This document shows, piece by piece, positions 9,421 through 17,640 of a DNA stretch of 64,000 bases. The translations under genes were made by a program, and so were the position numbers. Under the pieces are notes generated by a model. It was not told the DNA's origin. It saw only the letters and a program-made list of their open reading frames with translations, and made no database searches. The DNA comes from Roseibium polysiphoniae (GTDB taxonomy: Bacteria; Pseudomonadota; Alphaproteobacteria; Rhizobiales; Stappiaceae): NCBI RefSeq assembly GCF_014842925.1, contig NZ_JACYXJ010000004.1, positions 1 through 64,000 on the forward strand, in the 5' to 3' direction. Each line of letters starts with the position of its first letter. Within the stretch, counting starts at the first letter, position 1.

Positions 9421-9438
9421 GCCAATCGATCGATTGGC
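9421..9438. promoter_or_regulatory. Perfect 18-bp palindrome before phnD, candidate operator
   Basis: GCCAATCGA followed by TCGATTGGC is a perfect inverted repeat ending about 46 bases before the phnD start. Its position, between the AT-rich promoter-like tract and the ribosome site, suits a repressor site. The size and symmetry fit a dimeric winged-helix repressor such as ArsR, but the cognate protein is not known. Confidence 0.5.
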
Positions 9439-9629
9439 GCCCGAATGATGGCTGGCATTTGGATGACCACGCGAAATGGTCTCTAGTCGGTCGCATTTCC
9501 TTGCTCATCCAACCTGCATGACAACGCGGCCGCGGTTCATTCCGCCCGGCTGTCAGATTTATTAATCAATAATTCATGAATAATTAAAATATATAGCTTT
9601 TGCAATCGCCTTGAGCCCGCGAAGACCTT

Positions 9630-9651
9630 GTTTCATAAAAGTTTCATAAAC
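9630..9651 (+). promoter_or_regulatory. Tandem 11-bp direct repeats, Pho-box-like
   Basis: GTTTCATAAAA is followed at once by GTTTCATAAAC. The 11-bp period and TTTCAT cores resemble a PhoB box (two TGTCAT half sites 11 bases apart) with one changed base per half site. It lies about 255 bases upstream of phnD and points away from it, so the link with phn expression is uncertain. Confidence 0.4.
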
Positions 9652-9690
9652 TTACCTGGACGAACGCCGGTTCTGGTGAAGCGAAGGGCA

Positions 9691-9716
9691 GGGAGCCGGG
9701 CCGTGGCCCGACTCCC
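9691..9716 (-). terminator. GC-rich hairpin after aioA
   Basis: A 12-bp stem with one wobble pair and a 2-base loop region starts about 22 bases after the aioA stop. There is no T-tract, so it may act as a weak terminator or as protection of the aioBA mRNA 3' end. Confidence 0.6.
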
Positions 9717-9738
9717 CTGATCGTTTTCATGTTTCAAT

Positions 9739-12207
9739 TCAAACCGAGGTGAATTCCTTCGACTTGAAAGACAAGTGCCTGACTGAGGCGGGCGCGTCGG
9801 AGATTTTCCGAATGTTCGCCCACGTCTGCTTGTAGTTGGGCAGGATCAGTTCATTCACACCGGCGTTGATGACATTGCCCTGGGTGCCGCTCGGGGCACC
9901 GAATAGCATGAAGGTTTCCTTCCTGCGCGCAGTCGGGGTTGGATAGGCCATCGCCTGTGTGGCGCCGACGTCGTTATAGACCTCGACCAGGTCACCCGAA
10001 CTGAGCCCGAGCTCGGCCATGTCGTCGGGATTGATCTCGATGAACGGGAATGGAAAACGGTCCGACACGAAGTCGTTGTCCTTGTCGAGGAACCAGTTCT
10101 GCCAATTGATGTTGGCACGGCCATTGTTGATGAGGAAGGTAAAGCTGTCGCGTTGTGATGCCTTTCCTGCAGCCTCCAGGCCCCGCCAGGCACCGGCGCA
10201 GAACAGTGCCTTTTTGTCCTCACGGCCATGGCGATCGAAGTTGCCGTCGGCATAAAGCCGCTTTGTTCCGATCAGCTTGCCATCCTCGTAGCCGACGACG
10301 GGTTCCTGAACACCGTCATTGCCCATGGCGCGCAGACGCTCATAGGTGACTTCCGGGTTGCCTGCGTTGAAGCCGTCCATGAAGGCATCTTCTTCGCTGG
10401 CCCAGTCGTACCCCTGGAACTGATCGGCATAGTCATCACGGCCGTCTTCACGCAATATCCTTTCCAGGTGCTGTGCCAGGCCGGCAGCAATCAGACAGTC
10501 CGGCATCGCCGAACCTGGACCGTCCATGTACTTTTCGACGAGCCGCAGACGGCGTTCGCCGTTCATGGAGGTCAGGTTCATCTCACCCGATTCGACCGCT
10601 GGCAGGATCACATGTGCTGCCTGCCCGATCTGGCTCTGGATGATGTCGACATTGACGGAGAAGATACCACCGGCTTCGATCGCACCGACGATCGCGTCGA
10701 CAAGCCCCTCTCGGGTCGCGCCGGCCCTGGCGTCCATGGCTTCCTTCACCATGTTGGTGCGCCTGTTGTAGACCTTTTTGAACTCCGAGGCGTTCAGCGT
10801 GGTCTTGTAGTGATCATTCGCCCAGATGTGGTGGACCTTACCGTGCCCCGCGATGATCAACTGATCAATATAGGGAGCGGGGCGGCCGACATGGGCGTCT
10901 GACGGGCGGTAGTAGCCTTCCTGGTGTCCGCCAAGACGGCACACACCACCACCTTCGCGGCCGATATTACCGGTCGCCAGCGCAATGTTTACCAGCGCCC
11001 CGACGGTTCGGTAATTATCATTGCCCCAGATGATTCCCTTTTCGTAGGCCGTCACGCATTTGCGGCGCGATCCATCATCATGGGGCTTGGCAATCCATTC
11101 AGCAGCCTTGACGATATCGGCTTCCGGCACGCCGCAAATCTGCGCGCCTTCGGCGAGCGACATCTGGCACTCCTGGCGAGCAAACTCGAAACTGCCAAGT
11201 GCTGCCGGAAAGGCCTCGTTCTGCTCCACCGCAACATCGCCCTGGAAGGTTGAGGCGGAGATGAAATCGCTATCGACCCAACCTTGGTCGGCGATGTAGG
11301 TGAAGAGCGTGTTGAACAGCGCCAGGTCAGTACCGGACTTGATCGGCAGTTGAAGCACATTGTCCGTGCCGGCCTCAACCTCGCAGGCGTTCACCGTCAC
11401 CGTGCGTCTCGGATCGACAATGATTACCCTGGCGCCGGACCGCATTCCTGGAACCATGTGGTTCAGGAACAGGTTCGACTGGGTTTCCAGCGGATTGGCG
11501 CCGATCAGGAACATCGTGTCGGTGAGACCGTAGTCCTCATAGGCGTAATTCAATTCGCCGATGCCCATGTCGCGGGTGGAATGGACCTCCGAATTATACG
11601 CCGGACGATTGTGGATGCGGCAGTTCTTCACCTTCATCGACTGGAAATAGAGCTTTCCGGTCCCCCAGGTGTTCTCGTAGCCCCCAGCTGAACCGCCATG
11701 ATCGAACATGGAAACGAACAGGTCGTCCTCGTTCTCCTTGTCGATCACTCTCGCGGTGACGCGGGCGACCAGATCCAACGCGTCGTCCCAGCTTGTCGGT
11801 TGCCATGTGCCGTAACGCCAGACCATGGGCTGCTCGAGGCGCTGTTGCTGCGTTCCGGTCTTGTCGGAACGGCGGTTCTCCGCCATGCGCGCGCCGCGCA
11901 CCGAACCGAGACCGGAATTTACCACGCAATCTGCGTCCGGCTTGATAACGAGGTGTACATCCTTGCCGTCCTGTTTGACGACATTGTACATCGACGGCGC
12001 GTACCAAGCCTCGGATTCGGCATATTGCTGCTCCGAAAGATCAACGCCGAAGGCGTTCTGATCGGGATCGGTGCCGCCCTGCTTGTTCATCGGCCAAGTG
12101 TAGGCATGGTAGCCGCAGCCGACGATGCAGTAGTGACACGTGACATTATGTTTCTTCGCATCCGCCGGAATGATCGGCAGGCGGTCAATCTGTCTCTTGT
12201 AAGCCAT
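9739..12207 (-). CDS. aioA: Arsenite oxidase large (molybdopterin) subunit AioA
   Basis: This is the catalytic subunit of periplasmic arsenite oxidase, which oxidises As(III) to As(V) at a bis-molybdopterin guanine dinucleotide centre. It has 822 residues, the family's usual length. Near the N-terminus, CHYCIVGC (C24, C27, C31) gives the C-X2-C-X3-C set that holds the [3Fe-4S] cluster in AioA. There is no signal peptide, as expected, because the subunit is exported bound to the Tat-targeted AioB. I chose ATG 12207, preceded by a strong GAGGGGGG site; the longer TTG start overlaps the aioB stop. The gap after aioB is 11 bases. Neither a cytochrome c nor a moeA gene follows, although both often accompany aioBA. 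Confidence 0.95.
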   Translation of the reverse strand: MAYKRQIDRLPIIPADAKKHNVTCHYCIVGCGYHAYTWPMNKQGGTDPDQNAFGVDLSEQQYAESEAWYAPSMYNVVKQDGKDVHLVIKPDADCVVNSGLGSVRGARMAENRRSDKTGTQQQRLEQPMVWRYGTWQPTSWDDALDLVARVTARVIDKENEDDLFVSMFDHGGSAGGYENTWGTGKLYFQSMKVKNCRIHNRPAYNSEVHSTRDMGIGELNYAYEDYGLTDTMFLIGANPLETQSNLFLNHMVPGMRSGARVIIVDPRRTVTVNACEVEAGTDNVLQLPIKSGTDLALFNTLFTYIADQGWVDSDFISASTFQGDVAVEQNEAFPAALGSFEFARQECQMSLAEGAQICGVPEADIVKAAEWIAKPHDDGSRRKCVTAYEKGIIWGNDNYRTVGALVNIALATGNIGREGGGVCRLGGHQEGYYRPSDAHVGRPAPYIDQLIIAGHGKVHHIWANDHYKTTLNASEFKKVYNRRTNMVKEAMDARAGATREGLVDAIVGAIEAGGIFSVNVDIIQSQIGQAAHVILPAVESGEMNLTSMNGERRLRLVEKYMDGPGSAMPDCLIAAGLAQHLERILREDGRDDYADQFQGYDWASEEDAFMDGFNAGNPEVTYERLRAMGNDGVQEPVVGYEDGKLIGTKRLYADGNFDRHGREDKKALFCAGAWRGLEAAGKASQRDSFTFLINNGRANINWQNWFLDKDNDFVSDRFPFPFIEINPDDMAELGLSSGDLVEVYNDVGATQAMAYPTPTARRKETFMLFGAPSGTQGNVINAGVNELILPNYKQTWANIRKISDAPASVRHLSFKSKEFTSV

Positions 12208-12218
12208 GTGATCCCCCC

Positions 12219-12740
12219 TCAAAGCACGTTGGACAGGCGTCCGTACAGCAGCTCATCCACGCCGTCCGCGTAGATATCGCCGTTGTCATCGACGCGGAGC
12301 GTGTATTGCGGCAGGTTCTGGGTTGCATGACCCCAAGTCTGCTGGCCACCCGCTTCGCAATCGAAGACCGAGTAATGACCCGGGCAATTCAACGTCCGGC
12401 GGTCGGCGTTGTAAGACATCGGATAGCCCTTGTGCGGGCAGATCGTGGAGAACCCGACGATGTCTCCATCTGGTCCGGCGCCTCCCTCGACAGCCCTGCC
12501 GAGCTTCAGCAGGACGCCCGGGGCGTCTTCATCCGGATAGGAAACATCGAATGGAACATTTTCTGATAGGTCCGACAGGTTCGCCAGTCGATTGGCCGGG
12601 TATTCGACCCGTGCGAGGCCCGCGGCTTTCGCCTGCTGTGCTGGAAATGCGGCTGCGGTCGCGGCACCGGCTGCGGCAAGACCGCCGCCTTTCAAAAACT
12701 GGCGCCGGCCGACATCGGCCATCTTTGTACACCGTGACAT
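12219..12740 (-). CDS. aioB: Arsenite oxidase small (Rieske) subunit AioB
   Basis: This is the Rieske [2Fe-2S] subunit that carries electrons from AioA and provides the Tat signal for the complex. It has 173 residues. The signal GRRQFLKGG followed by an Ala-rich hydrophobic stretch ends near AKA. The cluster ligands are CPHKG and CPGHYS. The bc1-type disulfide is absent: Tyr and Gly stand where the two extra cysteines would be. As far as I recall, alphaproteobacterial AioB (for example NT-26) also lacks it. The start is ATG 12740, with GGAGGAG eight bases upstream; the longer frame to 12776 would overlap the sigma-54 promoter and the expected transcription start. Confidence 0.95.
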   Translation of the reverse strand: MSRCTKMADVGRRQFLKGGGLAAAGAATAAAFPAQQAKAAGLARVEYPANRLANLSDLSENVPFDVSYPDEDAPGVLLKLGRAVEGGAGPDGDIVGFSTICPHKGYPMSYNADRRTLNCPGHYSVFDCEAGGQQTWGHATQNLPQYTLRVDDNGDIYADGVDELLYGRLSNVL

Positions 12741-12778
12741 GGTTTCTCCTCCCTGGGTTTCAAGTTCACCGAGCAAGG

Positions 12779-12794
12779 AGCAAACCTCGTGCCA
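12779..12794 (-). promoter_or_regulatory. Sigma-54 promoter of aioBA
   Basis: On the minus strand the sequence TGGCACG-AGGT-TTGCT matches the -24/-12 consensus (TGGCACG-N4-TTGCW) at every defined position. Transcription should start near 12768, giving a leader of about 28 bases before aioB. It fits with AioR being a sigma-54 activator. Confidence 0.92.
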
Positions 12795-12855
12795 CGACGT
12801 TTAGCTAAACGATTTCAATATCCAAGGCCGATTCACCCGGGAAGCCACTGGCGAA

Positions 12856-12875
12856 ATGTTCGGGTTTCCGAACAT
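12856..12875. promoter_or_regulatory. AioR binding box (enhancer) upstream of aioB
   Basis: ATGTTCGG and CCGAACAT form a perfect 8-bp inverted repeat around a 4-base centre. The core GTTCG-N6-CGAAC matches the AioR box proposed for rhizobial arsenic islands (GT[TC]CG-N6-CG[GA]AC, recalled from the literature). Its centre is about 98 bases upstream of the predicted start of transcription, a normal distance for a sigma-54 enhancer. Confidence 0.85.
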
Positions 12876-12892
12876 GGTGCAACGCCGAAGGT

Positions 12893-14233
12893 TCAGTTTT
12901 CCGAACGCTCGGTCTTGATGCCGAGACGCGTCATTTTTTCCCAAAGCGTCGTTCGGGAAATCCCGAGAAGACGCGCCGCTTCCTGGATATGCCCGGAGGT
13001 CTCGGCCAGCGCGCGCACGATCTGGCGGCGTTCAGCGTCATCTCTGATCTCGGAAAGTGGAGCGAAGCCGATGCCGGGGCCGATACTGCCAGGCCTGTCT
13101 GGAAACAGGTCCGCGGGCATCAGCCATTCGCCAGCGGCCAGGGCCACACCGCGTTCCACGCGATTGCGGAGTTCTCGAACATTGCCGGGCCAGTCATAGC
13201 CAAGCGCGGTCTCTTCTGTGAGTGAGGAAACTCCACGCACAATCTTGTCGTGCCTTTCAACTGCCTCGGCCAAAAAGATTGCCATCAACCGAATGATATC
13301 CTCCGGTCGCTCCGAGAGCGGCGGTATGTCGACCGGCAGGACGGCTATGCGGAAATAAAGATCACTGCGGAAACCGGCGTTGCCGGAGCCGTCGGTGAGC
13401 TTCCGGTGGGTTGCCGTTACGATCCTCGCGTTGAAGGGCACAATTTCTTCGCCACCGACACGATGAAAGCAGCGGTCCTCGATCAGTCGTAGGATCTTTG
13501 CCTGAAGAGGAAGCGGCATGTCACCAATCTCATCGAGAAATAGCGTGCCGGAACCTGCTCTTTCCGCATAGCCGAGATGTCGTTTTGTCGCTCCGGTGAA
13601 TGCACCTTTCTCGTGGCCAAAAATCTCGCTTTCCAGCAGGTCCGGGGGGATCGCAGCACAATTGACGGCCATGAACCTAGCATCCTCGCCGTTTCTCAGG
13701 TTGTGCAGATAGCGCGCTGCGATCTCCTTGCCGGCCCCTGTTTCTCCGGTGATCAGGACCGGCAGGTCGGAGCGCGCAAATTGCCTCAACAGGGCAGCGA
13801 TCTTTCGCATCGCAGGCGAAACGCCAAGCACGGTATCGCCGTCAGGCGCCGGAGTGCGATTGCGCGCGTTGTCCCGGATGCGCGAGAGAAAGTCATCGAA
13901 ACCGAACGGCTTGGTAACGTAGTCGGCCGCTCCGAGGCGCATCAGGCGCACGGCCTGGCCGATTTCGCCATAACCGGTGATGAAAATGACCGGCGGGGTG
14001 GACCTTTCACCAAGCAGGTTGCGGTAAATCTCCTCACCGTCCATGTCGGGTAGCCGGATATCGCACAGCACAAGATCCAGGTCCGCAAGCTTACCGGAGG
14101 AGGCAAACAGAGCTTCCTGACCGGTCTGCCACCAGCGAACGGCACAGCCTTCCAGCTCAAGACGCTGGACGAGCGAGCCGCCCATCACGGGGTCATCCTC
14201 AATGAGACCAATAGTCAGACCGTCAGGCCGCAT
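12893..14233 (-). CDS. aioR: Sigma-54 response regulator AioR
   Basis: This is the transcriptional activator of aioBA, 446 residues. Domain order: receiver (1-125, phosphoacceptor D58 in CDIRLPDMDG), AAA+ sigma-54 domain (about 145-375, Walker A GETGAGKE and the sigma-54 contact loop GAFTGA), and a C-terminal Fis-like helix-turn-helix (EAARLLGISRTTLWEKM). It is encoded directly after aioS, overlapping it by 11 bases. The sigma-54 promoter and inverted repeat lie in the gap between aioR and aioB, so AioR probably acts on the next transcription unit downstream. Confidence 0.93.
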   Translation of the reverse strand: MRPDGLTIGLIEDDPVMGGSLVQRLELEGCAVRWWQTGQEALFASSGKLADLDLVLCDIRLPDMDGEEIYRNLLGERSTPPVIFITGYGEIGQAVRLMRLGAADYVTKPFGFDDFLSRIRDNARNRTPAPDGDTVLGVSPAMRKIAALLRQFARSDLPVLITGETGAGKEIAARYLHNLRNGEDARFMAVNCAAIPPDLLESEIFGHEKGAFTGATKRHLGYAERAGSGTLFLDEIGDMPLPLQAKILRLIEDRCFHRVGGEEIVPFNARIVTATHRKLTDGSGNAGFRSDLYFRIAVLPVDIPPLSERPEDIIRLMAIFLAEAVERHDKIVRGVSSLTEETALGYDWPGNVRELRNRVERGVALAAGEWLMPADLFPDRPGSIGPGIGFAPLSEIRDDAERRQIVRALAETSGHIQEAARLLGISRTTLWEKMTRLGIKTERSEN

Positions 14234-15674
14234 CGCTTACCTCGTATTTCGTCCGGGGGATGGAAAGGCATATGGCCGTATTCGCGTTCGCACTGCCCGA
14301 GACAGTCACGCCAGCACCAAGTTCATCGGCTATCTCGCGGACAATCCAGAGGCCGAGACCCTTGCCTTCCCGTAGTGTCATCTTTGTGCCCGCTGTAAGG
14401 ACGGTTGCTTCAGCTTCCGGAAGCCCGCTGCCTTGATCGGAAACGGTGATTGCCAAGGCGTTTGGGTTCACTTCGACACGCAGTCCGATGCGGCCACAGT
14501 CCGGTGTTGCGGCGGCCGCGTTCAAAAGAAGGTTCAAGATGGCCTGGCGGATGGGACCAGCCGGCCATGCAGGCTCTGGAGAAAGCGCTCCCTCCATATG
14601 GAAGTCGAGTAACTGCCGCCTACGGCGCAATTCCGGGCGGACCAGCAGCCGTAGGTCGGCAATGTCGGACTCTTCAAGCGGGCGCGCGAGGCGCTCAGGC
14701 CGGTAGGTCGCCAGCGCCGCCTCGACAACGTCCCGAATACCGTGCAGGCCCCGTTGAATCAGGTCGATCGAGGTTTGCCGCACGTTGCTCCGCTCACCAT
14801 GAAGGCGCAGCGTATCAACAGCATTGATCAGGCCGCCAAGTGGGTTGTTGATCTCGTGCGCCATACCGGAAGCGAGCCGCCCGAGGCTCGCGAGTTTTTC
14901 CTCCTCCGCCAGCTGGCTCGCAAGGGCCTGCCTTTCGGTCTCCGAGTTCACAAGTTCGTTGTAGGCACGATAGAGGCTTGCCGCCTCTGTATTGGTTGCA
15001 AGGAACTCGCTCTCCCCGATGACGGTCGCGGATCCGGCTGCGGCCTGGATCATATGGGTTTCAAGAACCTGCATCGGCCGGATCATGCGTCGGACTGCAA
15101 CAAACCCGACGCAGCCGAGCAACGCAGTGATCAGTGAATTCGTCGCCAGCAGGGTTACGAGTATCTGTTGGCGCTCTTCCAGCAGGGAGGTGACATCAAA
15201 AATCGCGTAGACCGTCCCGACCACGGTATTCTGGTACGCGATCGAGCGGCGGATGTAGCCGCTGCGTGTCTGCGGATCGATCACGACATTGGGTCCGTCA
15301 AATTTCGCCGCAAATTTTCCGTCCAGCGGTCGCAGGGTCTCGCGGGTCATCGGATTGCTGGATGCCAGCACCAGCCCGGCCTTGCCGGTGACCACAGTCT
15401 CGATTGGCAGGATGTTCTCCGCCGACGGTTTCATCCGCTCGATGCTGTCGAAAATCTCCCAGCTGTCCTCGCGCAAGACCGACGGCGTGATCGAGGCGAC
15501 AATCCCGTCGAGATAGGCGGACGCGAGCCCCTGTAGATAGACCTCTTGGGTCTTGGAAAGACGATCCAGCACGCGTTCGGAAATCACCGCGGATATTGCC
15601 ACCATCAGCATCACGACCATCACCGGAACGCGGATCGTCAGCGGAACACGGCGGAAGCGCGTCAAGAGACTCAC
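14223..15674 (-). CDS. aioS: Sensor histidine kinase AioS
   Basis: This is an inner-membrane histidine kinase that should pass the arsenite signal from AioX to AioR. It has 483 residues. Two membrane segments (about 15-33 and 170-194) enclose a periplasmic domain of about 135 residues. The H-box is SGMAHEINNPLGG (H273), followed by an ATPase domain with NLLLNAAAA (N box), DQGSGLP (G1) and EGKGLGLWI (G2). It begins with GTG overlapping the aioX stop (GTGA), so synthesis of sensor and binding protein is coupled. Confidence 0.92.
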   Translation of the reverse strand: MSLLTRFRRVPLTIRVPVMVVMLMVAISAVISERVLDRLSKTQEVYLQGLASAYLDGIVASITPSVLREDSWEIFDSIERMKPSAENILPIETVVTGKAGLVLASSNPMTRETLRPLDGKFAAKFDGPNVVIDPQTRSGYIRRSIAYQNTVVGTVYAIFDVTSLLEERQQILVTLLATNSLITALLGCVGFVAVRRMIRPMQVLETHMIQAAAGSATVIGESEFLATNTEAASLYRAYNELVNSETERQALASQLAEEEKLASLGRLASGMAHEINNPLGGLINAVDTLRLHGERSNVRQTSIDLIQRGLHGIRDVVEAALATYRPERLARPLEESDIADLRLLVRPELRRRRQLLDFHMEGALSPEPAWPAGPIRQAILNLLLNAAAATPDCGRIGLRVEVNPNALAITVSDQGSGLPEAEATVLTAGTKMTLREGKGLGLWIVREIADELGAGVTVSGSANANTAICLSIPRTKYEVSDAA

Positions 15675-16561
15675 AAGACCCCTCGCAACATGTTGTATTT
15701 TGCAGCGATGCCGCTGAACACAAGTGGATCCGGAGCTTCGAAACCGGACAGCCGCAGCATGGACAAAACACTCTGTCCGTCGGGTGATTTAGACATCGAG
15801 ACAAGCGCGTTCCGCAACTCAAGAATTCTCGGGGAATATGCAAGGCTCTTGCTCGTGGCTATCGGCGGAAAGCCGAGCCATTCGGACTTTCGCAGCGGCC
15901 GTGTCCGTGCGACCAGTTCGGGCTCGATCTCGCGCAACACCTCCCAGACGTAGCCGTCCACGCTTCCCGACTGGGCAAGTCCCGAAGCGACGGCCCGGAT
16001 AACGTTTCGATGGCCGTAGGTGAACAGCGTCTTTCGGAAGAAGCTGTCCGGGTCCAGCTGCCGCTCGAACAGCAGCGTTCTGGTCACCAGAAAGCCGGAA
16101 TTCGAATCCGGATCGGAGAAGGCGTGAATATCGCCTTCAAGCTCCGGCAAGTCCTCGGCTTTCCGGTCCTGAGAGACAATCAGGTAGGAACGGTAATAAG
16201 GTTGGCCGTTCCAGTCCGGAACAGCCACGAGTTCCAGCTTGTCACGATAGTGGACATAAGGGTAACCGCAGATCCAGGCCGCATCCAGCCGACCGGACAG
16301 AAGCAGGGCCGTGATTTCCTGATAGGTCCGGCGGGTGATCAGCTCGACATCATAGCCCGTCACCCGTTCAAGGAACGCCTGAAGTGCATGCAGAAGTTCA
16401 AGATCGTTGGTCAGGAAAACCGGTGTCAGCCCGAACCGGATCCTGTCGGACTGAGCTCTGAGCGCCGGCGCGGCAAGCGTTGTCGCACAGCCGGTGGCCC
16501 AGCCAAGAAACGATCGGCGCGTAACTTTATTGTTTACGCCGCGCAATGATGCTGCACACAA
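15671..16561 (-). CDS. aioX: Arsenite-binding periplasmic protein AioX
   Basis: This PhnD-superfamily binding protein works with AioS as the arsenite sensor. It has 296 residues. The twin-arginine motif TRRSFLGW and hydrophobic stretch ending APALRAQ suggest Tat export. The mature part has one notable cysteine, C98 in DAAWICGYPYVHY, which fits the single cysteine reported to bind arsenite in the Agrobacterium protein. The loop SDPDSNSGFLVT corresponds to the oxyanion-binding loop of PhnD. The start is an unusual TTG at 16561, preceded by AGGAG; no ATG is available in frame before the signal. Confidence 0.92.
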   Translation of the reverse strand: MCAASLRGVNNKVTRRSFLGWATGCATTLAAPALRAQSDRIRFGLTPVFLTNDLELLHALQAFLERVTGYDVELITRRTYQEITALLLSGRLDAAWICGYPYVHYRDKLELVAVPDWNGQPYYRSYLIVSQDRKAEDLPELEGDIHAFSDPDSNSGFLVTRTLLFERQLDPDSFFRKTLFTYGHRNVIRAVASGLAQSGSVDGYVWEVLREIEPELVARTRPLRKSEWLGFPPIATSKSLAYSPRILELRNALVSMSKSPDGQSVLSMLRLSGFEAPDPLVFSGIAAKYNMLRGVL

Positions 16562-17148
16562 AGCCTCTCCTCCCGTTTCTCCCGCTTCGACCTTAGCGGA
16601 AACGGTGATTGCTTGCCATCAGGAAGGATTGTGCGGTGCATGACGGATGGCCTTTTCAAACAGGGCCGCCCACGTTGTCGTTTCCACAGATGTAGCCAGT
16701 TGCCGATCGCGATCGTGGAACAGATGCGCGCCAGCGGCTCGTCATCGGCACGCCCCTGTGCCTGCCAACCCTGTGTAGTTCGATGCTGGCCCGGATCACG
16801 CAGAGCCGGCGTTCAGAGACTTTCGTTCAATTGCAGACAAAACCGATGCAACCGCGGCGATGCGAAGGTCTCAGAAGTTGGGCTTCGCCGGTGCTTCGCA
16901 GTTTCCGATAGGATAAACACCACTTGGTGTTGAGCGACCGTGTTTAAAGTCTCGGTGTGATCATGCCCCCGGCAGCCAAATCATAAAAACCCCCGCTCGG
17001 AAATCCGACGGGTTTTTTGCGTTTGTGGGGAGGTGAGGGCAGAAAACCTTCACAGCGAGAGCCAGATGCTCGCGGGTATAGGATCTGAATAGTGCGCGAA
17101 TGGTGCATTGGCACCTGGCAACCCCCAGTTCGGCGCCAAAAAAATCCC
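16562..17148. other. Intergenic region upstream of aioX
   Basis: No gene is convincing here. The aioX promoter should lie in the first 200 bases, but neither a sigma-54 motif nor an AioR box was found. The right copy of the flanking terminator repeat is at 16,985-17,018. Confidence 0.5.
16985..17018. terminator. Bidirectional intrinsic terminator, right copy
   Basis: This hairpin has A-tract, C-run, inner CGGA/TCCG stem, G-run and T-tract, and is nearly the same as the one at 75-110. The preceding bases (CAGCCAAATCA) also match. It closes the arsenic island on its right side. Confidence 0.75.
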
Positions 17149-17538
17149 TTATCGAACGACGCTCGAACAATAGGCAAGGGACGCTTCTGCCTGGTCTTTT
17201 TCGGCGAGAACCTCAATCCAGCGTATGTCGCCCTCGGCCGTGGTTCTGAGGGCCAATTGGCATTCGCGATCGCTTGCCTTGCGTTTCTGGCGCGCCGTCT
17301 TTTTGTTGATGGAAGACCAGTAGTAGTAGAGTTCTTTGTTATCGACCGTGGTCGTGCTGCCAGGTCTGTCGCCGAAGGTTTCAGGCTCAACCGGAATTAC
17401 CTGGCTCGGCGGCCCGAATTCATGAAAGAAATTCGCGGAGGGTTGACCTTCAAAGCTGCTTTTCAAGATTGGATTCTTGTCTGACGTATTGCAGCCTGCC
17501 ACTATCAGACAGGCGAAAAGACTGCATGTTGCCCGCAA
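17149..17538 (-). CDS. Small putative lipoprotein
   Basis: The 129-residue product begins with a short signal and lipobox (LIVAGC, lipidated Cys16). The mature part is polar and has no recognised domain; a segment around SINKKTARQKRKASDRECQL is strongly basic. Two further cysteines (CQLALRT and YCSSVV) could form a disulfide. The start is TTG at 17538, with GAGG about eight bases upstream; no ATG is in frame near the signal. It stands alone between the arsenic island and the phospho-switch genes. Function unknown. Confidence 0.65.
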   Translation of the reverse strand: MRATCSLFACLIVAGCNTSDKNPILKSSFEGQPSANFFHEFGPPSQVIPVEPETFGDRPGSTTTVDNKELYYYWSSINKKTARQKRKASDRECQLALRTTAEGDIRWIEVLAEKDQAEASLAYCSSVVR

Positions 17539-17640
17539 TGTCTTCGCCTCGCCTGTTCATCCAAATCCAGCTACAGATTGATCCTAGCGATCCAAACGAG
17601 CAGAAGCGAGGCTACTTCCTGCGCAGGCGCTCAGGGCTCG

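Larger units (their letters stand above)
9376..9738. other. phn promoter region and aioA 3' end
   Basis: This 363-base gap separates aioA from phnD, both on the minus strand. It contains an 18-bp palindrome (9421-9438), an AT-rich tract (about 9555-9600) suitable for a promoter, tandem 11-bp repeats (9630-9651) and a strong GC hairpin just after aioA (9691-9716). The phn genes therefore probably have their own promoter. No gene was seen in it. Confidence 0.6.

Noticed and set aside
9507-9524. Pho-box candidate upstream of phnD (TTGTCAT-N4-GTTGGAT, minus strand)
   Set aside because: Only the first half site matches; the second is too degenerate to support on its own.
16613-16933. Open frame of 106 codons upstream of aioX
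   Set aside because: No ribosome site, unusual Arg/Cys-rich composition and no similarity to known families; probably chance.
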